From Cristatella mucedo (lineage: Eukaryota > Bryozoa > Phylactolaemata > Cristatellidae): 64,000 bases of DNA. Below, piece by piece: positions 1 through 15,124 of the stretch. The translations under genes were made by a program, and so were the position numbers. Every line of letters starts with the position of its first letter. Position 1 is the first letter of the stretch. The stretch covers positions 5,104,501-5,168,500 of the forward strand of contig WPIO01000009.1 of assembly GCA_009760855.2 (NCBI GenBank), read 5' to 3'. The notes below the pieces were generated by a model. That model had not been told where the DNA came from, did not search any database, and saw only the letters and a list, made by a program, of their open reading frames with translations.

Positions 1-217
1 TATGCGTGCTGACACTGTGCATGCTGCCACTAACCACATTTGCATGCTGACCCTGTGCATATCACCCCTAATCATGTTATTCATTTCGTTTGTTTATCAA
101 GCATGATATTACTCACCATTCAATTGCATTTCCCTTGGCATCAAATGTAAAGCGCCTAGAGAGAGATTGAGTTCTCTGAGGGCGCTTTATCAAGTGCATT
201 ACTATTATTATTATTAT
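1..217 (+). repeat. LINE-A 3' tail, cut by the window edge
   Basis: Same 3' UTR as the copy at 38200-38460 (GCATGCTGACC-type motifs, then TCACCATTCAATTGCATTTC). Ends in the hairpin tail at 150-187 and a short ATT array. Confidence 0.8.
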
Positions 218-970
218 TAGCAGATCAGTTGTTCTGTCGCTAAGTAGGAGGAAATTTGCCGACATCCAGGATCGAATATCTGCAAGGCAAGCATTCAGTT
301 TATCAGTTGCTACAGCTGAATCCGACCGTTTAAGAGAGAAATAAAGCATTGAAGTGACAGCCGATTCCGTGGGCTTCAATCACTTTCCAGTGTGGCTCAG
401 TTTAAATGGAGAACAGCATAGGACTATGAACAAACAATTGTGAGAATCGCAAGGTGACTGGCCATCAGTAGATGAGATTTGACTACCAGACGACACACAT
501 TGAACACGACCCGGCAAGCACGATTTGGACCAAGATAGTATCTCGTATGACTGATTCCCTTGATCGTTCAAGGATATCGTTATCAATAGTGTCGAACGCA
601 GCTGACAGATCCAGCAGGGCCAGGGCAGCGACATCTATGTCAGCGTTGATGCGTAGGATTTTGTTGATTACAAGGAGGTGTGTGACGTGGTTTGATTTGA
701 GTCGGGACTAAAATTCTTATAAAAATTCATTCCTCTCAATTCTTAGCGCTACAAATTTCTCAGGGACAGTCTTTCTGAGGATTATCGAAAACAATGGAAA
801 CTGGGAGATAGTTTACCAGGATTTATCTTAATCTATTCCAGGCTTTTTAAACATTGGTTGACTGATGGCCGATTTGAAATACTTTGGAACAGCCCCACTA
901 TCAAGGAAAGCATGTTAGAAACCAGAGTTGTGGCTGGACGAGGTTTTTCTGCCAGTGACGACTATTGAAG
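218..970 (-). repeat. LINE-B reverse-transcriptase fragment, degenerate
   Basis: Reverse-strand pieces encode DKLNACLADIRSWMSANF and DLSAAF-like text of the reverse-transcriptase domain, broken by stops and frameshifts. Same family as 19985-22560 and 62890-63850. Confidence 0.65.
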
Positions 971-2338
971 AGGTCGTCTAGGGTCATTATGAGACAAGCT
1001 CTTTATTTATAACCCGTCGGACACGTGATCGGGCATTCGATCGCTCCTGAACCAGATAAAATAAAATTTTGGTCAAGTCTGATCTGATAATTTGAATGCC
1101 TCTAACGAAACTATATAGACTAGATTGCAATTTCCTTTGTGAGAGCCATTAACAACAGCCTCACTGCTGGCTTAGCTTAATGAGTAGTAAATCTTGCTTT
1201 TCACCTTGTGTGTGCTTTTTACTGCTAGATTTATAAAATATCAACCAGAATTGGCTGATTTTAGAGTGCTTAGATATTTATAGGCATATATTCATAATTT
1301 TCAGGTTGTAAAATCCACGGTGAAGTAAAATACTGCAAGCCGCATGCTTACTTCAACGGAAGCCACGAAATTGTAATGCCTCTTTTATCGTATCATAATA
1401 TTTTGACCTGCTATTTCTGAGGCAGTTATTTGCCTATTTAAATGGCGTAATTGGATTTTAAAATTTTAATGGATGCATTTGCTGCAGCATCATTTTGCGG
1501 CACCATCATTATCATTATCATGTAGTCCGAAGCAGGTAATCTCATATGGATTCCCTGGTACTTTTCAGTTTGCAGGAACAATGTCATGTCAATTTGTTGC
1601 GACCTTCGATCCATGATCTTTGAGTGATCTTGGTGATCAATCCTAGCTGGCAGCACATTCAGAAAACCTAAGGATGTATTGCTAAATATGGATGCTTGCA
1701 AATAGGTAAAGATAGGCAGACGGACGAGTTCCAATACATAGGACACGTAATGTCACGTATAATAAGTCGAGGTAACAGCTGGATGGACTAACACATGCAG
1801 GATCGCAAAAAAGAATATGGCTTAGTGCAGCTTAATAATGTCTCATGGATATTTAGTAGTGCAATATTTTGCCGCAAAATGCAGCCGATATACTTAACCT
1901 GAACTGGCATTAATAATGCCGTCATCAACGAGACAGTCACTGGTGCCCAAATTTTCCTTGTCGTGATGTGACCACGGTGAGGACCTGTGGAGATGCATTA
2001 GCATGACGAAAAAAGATCGTGCTGGTGTTTATAACGATAAGCGTCCTTAACTGAAACTAAACAGCTCGGCATACACAATCAAGCTAGAGATTCGACTAGC
2101 CCTGCATTATAAAAAAGGTTAAGTTTTTGATCGAAATGTATATGACGACACGTACAAGCAATGCCGTGATAGCAGAGCAGCCACATTGTAACCTGTGGGA
2201 AACATGTTAGCCTGCATCCAGAAAGTCACGTTACTGAGACGCATATTCTGCACCTGATATGTGTAAGTATTATGGTCGCGTCTGATCACACCTTAACAAT
2301 AACAATTAGTTTAAAGTGATTAGAAAAATGCCGCATCA
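971..2338. other. No gene seen
   Basis: AT-rich, short ORFs only, no recognisable repeat core or splice-supported exon. Confidence 0.5.
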
Positions 2339-2505
2339 TAAGCCGTAATGGCTCACTAGGTAAGGTGGTTGCTTTTCACAACCTCGGCCCCGAGGTCGTG
2401 GGTTCGAATCTTGTGGTGGGCGATCCTTTATCGCCACTGCAAGCGGTGGTGATAGCCGTCAAGGCTCTTCTGTCGCTATACAAAAAGAGGCTGTTAAATT
2501 AGCTA
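2339..2505 (+). repeat. SINE-1 (tRNA-derived)
   Basis: Head like a tRNA gene: A-box-like TGGCTCACTAGG and B box GGTTCGAATC at 2401-2410. The body GCAAGCGGTGGTGATAGCC and tail TACAAAAAGAGGCTGTTAAAT recur in the other copies. Transcribed by Pol III if active. Confidence 0.85.
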
Positions 2506-2745
2506 CTATTTTTTTATTGTGCTTCACACCACTGTAGCAATGATAAAAACTTACAGCATTCCTTGTATTGAGTGATTTAATTTAGAGGTCACTTTTGACT
2601 CTAATCCTGTGTGCTAAATGCAATGAAATTAAGACCAACCACTATATGGAATGACGTTACTAATATGTAGCACGTTAATGGTGCATGCCAATAAAAGTGC
2701 AGCAATCCTTCAATTCTCATCTCTTGGTTATTTCTTATCAGTTGG

Positions 2746-4039
<1,294 letters not shown>

Positions 4040-4225
4040 TAGGAGCCTCGGTTCATTTTCTAGCCCCTTGGTCTTTGCCCAGGGATTAGGTGCTCGCTCT
4101 TCACGACCAAGATCGTTGGGTTCGAGCCCTGCAGTGTGTGATTCTTTATTGCCCTCTGCAAGCGGTGATGATAGCCATTGAGGCCCTCTTGCCGCCTTAC
4201 AAACGAGGCTGTTGATCCAGCCAAT
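4040..4225 (+). repeat. SINE-1, diverged copy
   Basis: B-box-like GGGTTCGAGCCC, then GCAAGCGGTGATGATAGCC and GAGGCTGTTGAT. Confidence 0.7.
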
Positions 4226-4549
4226 CTTTAACTTAAGCCCAGTGCATCTTGCTCGCGACAGCCAATGTCGAATTAACCGAATAAGTCTGCAGGAAATAAC
4301 GTCTCCGGAAGCACCACCACAGACCAGGAGATATTCCGGCCCCGACCACATTTCATGACTCTTCCCGTACCCAGCTGCAGCCTAAATATTGCCTAACTTA
4401 GTTTGGAGTATGTTTTTCGATTCACTTGCTATGAATATCCACAACTAAGGGAATTCTTTTCAAAAGTGTCTTAGTATAAAATCTATCGCTTAACAATGCT
4501 AGCAATACCTTCGAATTGGATCCGCCGCCGACTACCGTAAGGCGAACCT

Positions 4550-5450
4550 TTTCATCGTGTGGCCGCCGCCGCGGGCTAGAGCTATGGGGAGCATAGCACG
4601 AGAGCGACGTGGCCACAGAGCAGCAGCTGGAATGAGGCGAGCGATCGTGGCGGCCGGCCGCGCGTAGCCGCCTGGTGCGCAACACTCGACGCTATGCACC
4701 AGCGGCGCTTGAGCTGCGGGCACTCGCACAGGGCCTCGCCGTCAGGGCGGCGAGTCAGCAGCAGCGGCGCGCGCCGCCAGCGTCCTCGGCTCTCTTTCCT
4801 TGCGGCGGCGGCGGCCAGGCGGTGGCCGGGCACTGCTCGCGAGCGCGGCGCTCTCTGCTGCGCACCCTGCCTGCGCGAAGGGCCTCGCCAAGCCACGCTA
4901 ACGAGAGGAGCAGCGCCGCCCGCCGCTGCTGTCTGCGGCTGTCGGGCAGCTGTACGAGCCGAGCTGTAATTTGGCGTCTGTCGAGAAAATCGCCGAACTG
5001 CCGCACTTGAGGAATTAGGGTCGAACGGAGACGTGCAGCTAACGTTAATTAGCTGCAGCTGATGGCCAGGTCGATCCATCCTCCTCCTCCTCCGGGGAGT
5101 CGCGTCGGCTAGTCGAGTAATCGCTGGTCGGCTTCCTTTGAATCCTTCCAAAGGGCTGTCAGCGGGAGGTTCGACCTTGCAAAAAGTATATTCATTCGGA
5201 CCTTTTCCTCGACGAGGAAAATCCCCGGACTAGGAATAGCTTTTCCTTTCTCGGGTACGAGCCTCGCATTGCCCAGCAGCCGATCTCGGCCATTTCTGAT
5301 TTCGGCAAGAGCGGCAGCACACAGCCGGAAGCAGCTGCACAGACGCCTGCACGATCGGACACATTGCAGCACCGGGCGTGGGCGTGGGACCGGCGAGGAA
5401 CCGTGCTGGCAGTGCTGCGCCATCCGCTAGCGCAGCACTGCATCCCCCAA
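4550..5450. other. GC-rich, CpG-dense block (possible promoter or first exon)
   Basis: Sharp rise in G+C and CpG against AT-rich flanks, with many overlapping long ORFs on both strands as expected from GC-rich DNA. The longest, on the - strand (5151-4582), has no domain I recognise. It may be a promoter or 5' exon of a gene to the left. Confidence 0.45.
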
Positions 5451-6019
5451 TTCCTCAAGCTGCTGTCTCTAAATTTAAATGTCCCATCACCTCGCCGAGA
5501 GAGGTGCTGGGACGTTAAGAACTTCTCGTGCTTCGTAAGAGGCCCTGCACCCGTAGGTTCACAGCTGCTGCAACGTGACTGCTGCGGCTTTGTGCTGACA
5601 TATTCTGACTTTCTCGTTCAGACGCTCGTAAAGAGTCGAACTGTGTTAGAAATAGAAAGCTAGCAATTTTCTCAAGATAAACACCGCGGCAGCTTCTCTG
5701 TAGCAACTGCGGTCCATTGATCCAATAAGATCTTCATTATCGCTCTGCATAAGCTAAGTAGCCAATTCGGGCGGTTCGCGATCCATTCGCGAACATACTG
5801 CTATCGAAATCGGCTGGTGCATACCTCACGCAAACAATATGCAGAGCAGTTCCATAGTATTTCAGTCCAAGAACCTCAAAATTCGGTCAACATTTGGTTT
5901 ACGACGCTGGTGGTTGAAATAACTGTGGTCAGTATAATGCTCGCCTCATTTTTCTGGAGCAGTTTCACCAATGACATTGACAGAGCGACACCCTCTTCTC
6001 TTTTTAGCTCTACTACACA
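5451..6019. other. No gene seen
   Basis: Ordinary sequence between the GC-rich block and a SINE; no exon supported. Confidence 0.5.
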
Positions 6020-6024
6020 TTTGA

Positions 6025-6205
6025 TGAACCGTGTTGTCACACTAGGTAAGGCGGTTGCTCTTCGTGGCCTCGGTCTCGAGGTCGTGGGCTCAAATCCTGC
6101 TGTGGGAAATCCCGTATCCCAATGCAAGCGGTGGCGAAAGTGATAGCCGTCGAAGCTCTTCTGCCGCTATACAAAAAGAGGCTGTTAAATCAGCTAATAT
6201 TTCTT
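6025..6205 (+). repeat. SINE-1
   Basis: Same head, body (GCAAGCGGTGGCGAAAG) and tail (ACAAAAAGAGGCTGTTAAAT) as at 2339; B box altered to GGGCTCAAATCC. Confidence 0.8.
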
Positions 6206-7229
6206 TGAGGTGTAGATGTAGCAACCGCTGGCAATCTAATTGCTTGCACAGCTGTGAGGTCGATCCCGATTCAAGTTAGACACGCACGAGCTTACATCCG
6301 CCTTCACGCGGCAGACGAAGGCCACTTCCGCTCCCGCCGCTTGAGCTAAGCGGACGCTCCCTTCTCTGCCGCCATTCGGCCTGGTTGGACCTCTGGTTCT
6401 TGCTCCGTCTGATGTGGCGGAATAATAGAATGCACAGTCATCTCTCGCCACTTCGCGCTTCGACTTTCGTTGCTTCAATCTGCTGTAGTTTTTTCAAATT
6501 TATTCTTAAAAAGTCGATCGAGATAGTGAAGATGATACAGAGATGCTCAGTTGTCTGAGTCAATTATACATCCCCGCGATACAATTGAAATTAAATTACT
6601 CTACATATGGACTGTAGGCTTATATATCGAGCCTCCCCGCAAATACTTCAATGCCAGGTGCAGCCGCTCGACCACTCCTTACGTGTTAGTGAGAACTTTA
6701 TTTCAAAAAATCAAATTTGGTAAAAACTGCGAAGCAGGCGGTGTAGAAAAACTAATAGGTTTCTATAGTACCCGAAGGGAACCAAATATCTCTTCGGGCG
6801 TTGCACAACTGGCCGCATGACAAAAAACAACTAATAGTTTAAAACAAACCAGGCATCATGCTTAGACAATAATGCAAAAGAACACAAGACGAATTCTAGT
6901 GTCGCAAGTTACCTGCACTAGTTAGGCACGTAAACCTGCTTAATCAATGCGCACGTAATCGCATACAAGTAAGCACAGATAGCTCAACGAAAACTTTTCT
7001 GAAACTCAGGGACAGAACAGCCAGTAGCTTCTTTAACTTACAGACAAACCAACTAACGAATCATGCCAAAGCTCGCTGCGGGTATAACAAAGCCATGCGA
7101 CGGTTCGCGAGCTCGTTTCAATCCGTACAGGCGCTGGCTACCAGTCCGGAAGACGGAGCCCCGAACAAGGCGAAGGTCGGACAGAAAGTTTTACACGAAG
7201 TTTCGCTTCACAACAGTTAGCTCATAAAA
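6206..7229. other. No gene seen
   Basis: Unique-looking AT-rich sequence; an 89-codon ORF at 6551 has no recognisable domain. Confidence 0.5.
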
Positions 7230-7675
7230 TAAATCATAGCTGATTAAACAGCCTCTTTTTCTATAGCAACAAAAGAACCTTTACGGCTATGTAATGTATC
7301 TCCGTCTGTAACTCTACAAAGTCATAAATACAATGTGTTACGTAGGAGAGTTTTGTATAGCCCACTCACAGCCTGAGCGGCTTTCGCTACGCATTCGGTA
7401 GCCAACAGACTTCGTCTCACGGAACAAAGAGAAAGTGGAAAGCATAGCAGAGTAATGAGAGCAGTTGAGGTAGTGAGTAGCATGGAAGTAGCAGCTCAGG
7501 ACCATTGCAAACGATGAGCCATAGTCGGCAGTAGGAGAGTAGCTGTCGTTGCGTAAGGCTATCACCACCCCTCGCAGTGGCGACAAAGGATCGCCCACCG
7601 CAGGAATCGAACCCACGACCTCGGGACCGAGATCGTGAAAGCAACCGCCTTACCTAATGTGCCATCACGGCTCAC
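7230..7675 (-). repeat. SINE-1 interrupted by a LINE-B fragment
   Basis: Reverse-strand SINE-1: tail at 7240-7290, head with the B box (GATTCGAACCCACGAC in + text) to 7675. The element is split at 7291-7556, and GGCTAT is present on both sides (7285-7290 and 7557-7562). Confidence 0.8.
7291..7556 (-). repeat. LINE-B 3' fragment, 5'-truncated, nested
   Basis: Matches the end of the LINE-B copy at 22290-22560 in reverse, including the 3' tail around TCTGTAACTCCACAAAG. Confidence 0.8.
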
Positions 7676-7679
7676 CAAA

Positions 7680-7806
7680 AACATACTTTGTTTAGCACAC
7701 TAAGAGAACTTATACTCTATTCAGGCGTTTCACATATGCCTCGGGGCTCGAGCCCACGACCTCGGCCAGGACGAGCACCTTAACCACTGGGCCAAACCAG
7801 CTTCTT
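7680..7806 (-). repeat. SINE-2
   Basis: Reverse of the element at 31575-31725: tail with TAAGAGAACTT, B box region GGCTCGAGCCCACGACC, head ending ACTGGGCCAAACCAGC. Confidence 0.8.
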
Positions 7807-8349
7807 TATTGCGCCAAAATTTGAGTTTTGCACAGCACTTAATGTTAATAAATATTAATTTATATCCAAAAAATGTGCATTTCTGCTTACGATTAACTTG
7901 TTTTGCCGCAAAGGCGATGGGAATCAGCGGTACGACGGATTTTGGCAGTTAATCTTGTAATGAGACTCTTCCTATTGCTATTTCTAAGTAAATTGTCCCA
8001 TACTAACCTACATCTTAATTTCAATAAAGATATGAGATGTGGTTTTTTTCAATAATAGCGTTTTCAGTCAGGTTATTGGGTGGTACGAGTGCGCTACCTC
8101 GAAAATTTATGACGAATGTAAACTTACGCGGTCGCGCTTTTCAGAAACTCTTTTTAATACACTCGGGAATTATTGCATTTCACTGCGCAGACGAGAGCCT
8201 GACAGTGCTGGAGATGTTCTGACTTCTGGTTTTGGGTTTGGGCAACTGTCCATTGGCGCAACTCAAAATGGTAACACATTCGTAAAGCAACCGTGGAGAA
8301 TCCTCTTCCTAGGCTCTTTACGTGTGCTGTAAACGAACCACGACCAAAC
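7807..8349. other. No gene seen
   Basis: Short ORFs only. Confidence 0.5.
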
Positions 8350-10010
8350 GGTTAATGGTAATAATAATGAACTTGATAAAACACCCTCAGAGAACTCAGT
8401 CTCTTTCTAGGCGCTTTATATTTGCTGCAAAGGGAAACGCGACTGAATGGTGAGTAATATCATGCTTGATAAACAACATAAATAGCATAGTTAGGGGTGA
8501 CATGCACAGGGTCAGCATGCAAGTGTGGTTAGTGGCAGCATGCACGGTGTCAGCACGCATAAGCACATGAAGGACGAATCACAGGGACTACTAAATGCTG
8601 TCCTAAATAAGTGTGTTTTAAGTTCTTTTTAAATGTGGACAAGTCAGGAGATGTTCTGACGCCAGTCGGGAGTGAGTTCCAGGCTTTGGGAGCATACGAA
8701 CTAAATGCACGGTCTCCAAAGGATTTGAGGTTTGTACGAGGTATTGGTAAACGGTTGGATTCCGAAAAGTGGGTGGTACGATGCTTGGCCTGGTGGGGGA
8801 GTAGATCTGAGAGATAGGCTGGAGCCAAAGAATGAAGGGACCTAAAAGTGAGCAACAAAACTTTGAAGTCGATCCGTTGCTTGACAGGGAGCCAGTGCAG
8901 GTCGGCGAGAAGTGGTGTGATGTGGCAACTGCGACGCTGGCGACAGACAAGCCTAGCTGTGGAGTTTTGCACCAGCTGCAATCGCCTGATTGCGCATGCC
9001 GGTAGGCCAGCAAGCAGTGAGTTAAAGAAGTCAAGACGGGATGTCACAAATGCATGGACCAACTTAGACGCGGTATCCTTGTACCCTGGCTAGATTCGTT
9101 TGGCTGGGACCGGACGGCTGTAATGAGGGTCACCGGCTATGCCGGGGTCGGACCTACGGCACGGCCGAATGTGTGCGGTGACGCGAGGTCACCGGGGCTC
9201 TTGGATTGGAGACGTTGGCCAAGTAAGTCGTGGTGTTGGAGCCTCCCGGTCTCGCTGAGTTATGCACCTGGATTCGTGCAGGCGTGCTCCAGCGATGCTG
9301 CCTCGCACGCAAGGGAACGAGTACCCAAGGCCCGAGCGGAGCTAGATAGCTCGCTCGTTGTTGAGACTTGTATATTCCGCGTTCCCCGTGTAGCGTGTTT
9401 TTGAACCCCCCCCCCCGTGTGTTGGCGTCTTTCTGTAGAAGCTCACGACTGTGGTAGTTGTCGACTCAGACTAGCCAAGCAGTTACTCAGCCAGCCGAGT
9501 TTTGGACGGCGTACGCTCGTACTGTTGGATTCGGAGTCGGTACAACGACAGGACTGCGGAAGCCGACTGACCAACTGACACGTTTATTGGAGTTTGCTGC
9601 GTCGTCTTGTGCCCCTATATTGTGCTTTGTTTAGGACCCTCCCCGTAGACTTGTTTAGTTCCCCTGTTGTTGTTGGCGCATGCGTTATTACAAAGAGGTT
9701 TAACCTGACGGCCGCTCGTCTTACCCTAGCTCGGGGGCATGGCGAGCGGCAGCGTGGCGGGGTTTGGTGGCAATTAGCCTCTAACCCCTGGAACTCGGTT
9801 ACATCCTTATCTAAACAAGCCCGAATTTTAGCAACGTTGTGTCTCTGAAAGTAGGCAGACTTTATTGTGGATCTGATGTGGTCGTCTAAAGAGATGTCAC
9901 TTTGGAACACGACACCTAGATTTTGAGCTGAGTCAACAGGAGATATGCTAGCAGAGCCAATTTTGAGCCTCAGCCTTTCCAATCTCTGAATAACACTGGT
10001 AAAATGTGCA
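8350..10010 (-). repeat. LINE-A 3' half, interrupted by an LTR
   Basis: The C-terminal part of the reverse-transcriptase protein is readable: [49 protein letters not shown]. The upstream piece at 9810-10000 (FQSDISLDDHIRSTIKSAYF) continues the same element; 9080-9803 is inserted between them. The hairpin tail is near 8384-8420. Confidence 0.85.
9080..9803. mobile_element. Solo LTR inserted in a LINE
   Basis: Begins TGTACC and ends GGTTACA (TG...CA with short inverted ends), 724 nt, flanked by TCCT at 9076-9079 and 9804-9807. Removing it and one TCCT restores the LINE reading order seen at 36950-36970. GC-rich, no protein, with a run of 11 Cs. A 4-bp duplication suits Ty3/gypsy-type or similar LTR elements. 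Confidence 0.7.
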
Positions 10011-10011
10011 A

Positions 10012-10225
10012 TGTCAACAAGCAAAACATGGTTAGGGCGACATGCACAGTACCAACGTGTAAATTTGGTTAGTGGCAGCATGTACAGCGTCAGCACTCAT
10101 AAGTACATAAATGACAAATCGCTAGGATTCACCAAATGCAGAATTTCTCCAACGGCACATCTAGTCCACGTATGTATGTATGCACGTATCTCCGTCTGTC
10201 ACTTCACAAAGTCATAAAGAGGGTC
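10012..10225 (-). repeat. LINE-A 3' UTR piece joined to a LINE-B tail piece
   Basis: 10012-10140 resembles the LINE-A 3' UTR (GTTAGTGGCAGCATG, GTCAGCACTCATAAG). 10183-10222 resembles the LINE-B tail (TCTCCGTCTGTCACTTC). Confidence 0.6.
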
Positions 10226-13764
<3,539 letters not shown>

Positions 13765-13910
13765 ACTGCTAGGTCAACCGAGTCATAGGCTTGGGATAAG
13801 GGACTCGAGCTTTACGTCCTGGGTCGCTGGTTCGAGTCCTGCAGCAGGCGATTCTTTATTTTCTGCTACTAGCAGTGATGATAGCCACGACGGCTTTACT
13901 GTCGCTCCGC
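13765..13910 (+). repeat. SINE-1-like diverged copy
   Basis: B-box-like TGGTTCGAGTCCTGC, then GCGATTCTTTATT and GATGATAGCC. Confidence 0.6.
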
Positions 13911-14244
13911 TTTTCTGTTTCCAGCCAATGAGCTAACGAGCGTGCATGGGGGTGTGTGTATATTAGCCGCCGCCTGCAGCCCGCATTGGGTTAAGACTAG
14001 TTGACAGCGAGTCCGGTGTGTAGCTTGCAGCGTGTTAAGTTCTAGAGTCGTTTGCAGCTCCGTCGTAGAGGATCGTTCCGGATCCTTGGTCCCTGCAGCA
14101 CCATTTCCGGTCGAATGTAGATGGTGTTTACGCCCCTACTTCGTAGAGCCATGCCTTGATCATTTGGGCAGCCACGGCACTCTGCAGCAGCTGCGAAGCG
14201 CTGTTTCTCTTTCAGACGCTGAGCAGACGTCGTAGCAGAGCCGA

Positions 14245-14280
14245 ATGGCTGCTGGGCTTAGCGGCATCGAAGAGAGATGA
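14245..14280 (+). promoter_or_regulatory. Short upstream ORF overlapping the MGAT1 start (ATGA)
   Basis: An 11-codon ORF begins at 14245 and ends with TGA at 14278-14280, so its stop shares four bases (ATGA) with the MGAT1 ATG. If the transcript leader covers it, this is a layout that could allow termination-reinitiation. The transcription start is not known. Confidence 0.4.
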
Positions 14281-14369
14281 GAACAAGAGCTGTATTCTTT
14301 GGTCTCGTAGCTGCAGCGGCCTTGCTCATCATCCTGCGCCTCTACAGCTTCCACCGGCCTCCGGTGTCG
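14277..14369 (+). CDS. MGAT1: MGAT1 exon 1 (signal anchor)
   Basis: Encodes residues 1-31: short basic cytoplasmic tail (MRTR), then a hydrophobic stretch ending ALLIILRLY, as in a type II Golgi enzyme. Donor GTGAGC at 14370, phase 0. The ATG has G at -3. A short upstream ORF ends on this ATG (see 14245). Confidence 0.85.
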
Positions 14370-14825
14370 GTGAGCTGCTGCCCGCTCGGCACCTCCTCGT
14401 TCCATCTCCGCTGCTGCTTGGGCATGCCTCTCTGGCGGGCGGCTGGTGAAAGGGAGGGGCTGTGTTCTGCCTGCTGATGGCTGGCCCAGCGCTCATTCCC
14501 TCCTGACTTTGCGCTGCACTCGGCCGGTCCTTCCCTAGCCGAGCCGTGCTGCCCTCCGTCGAAGTGCCAATTCCCCACCGAAGACTGCACTGGCGCTGTC
14601 GTTTCCAGCAGGATGTCTCGAGACGCGCGATTCGACAGCGCATGGACCAGCTGCTGGCCGGGCTGCAGCTGGAGCTGGAAGCCAACAACAGGCTGCTGCA
14701 GAAGCTCATCGAGGAGAAAGACAAGCTGGTGCTGAGTGAGTGAAGCTCTGGTGGGCAAGGCAGGCCACTGTCCTCGGAGCAAATCGTGGGGCATGCCAGC
14801 AAGCCACCTCAGGCTGCTGCACCTG

Positions 14826-14856
<31 letters not shown>

Positions 14857-15041
14857 AGGGGCAAAGATGGAGAGAGATAGAAAGACAGAGAGAAAGTAGC
14901 ATCGAGTAGTCCTTACAGTCGCAGGCCTCTTGGGCTCTGTAGGGCAGCTGTTGTTTTGCTAGGCTTATTGCTGTACATTCTAAGTCGGCATTGCTCTTCG
15001 AATGCACTTGTAGTTACTCTGCTGCTGCTGCTGCTGCTGCT

Positions 15042-15124
<83 letters not shown>

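Noticed and set aside
2339..2505. Possible tRNA gene
   Set aside because: The A and B boxes belong to a repeated SINE with a long non-tRNA body; no clean cloverleaf was seen.
4582..5151. A 189-codon - strand ORF in the GC-rich block
   Set aside because: Arg/Ala-rich text with no domain; several overlapping ORFs of similar length exist on both strands, as expected from GC-rich DNA.
8550..9062. A 170-codon ORF as a host gene
   Set aside because: It is the C-terminal end of LINE-A reverse transcriptase, present in several copies in the window.
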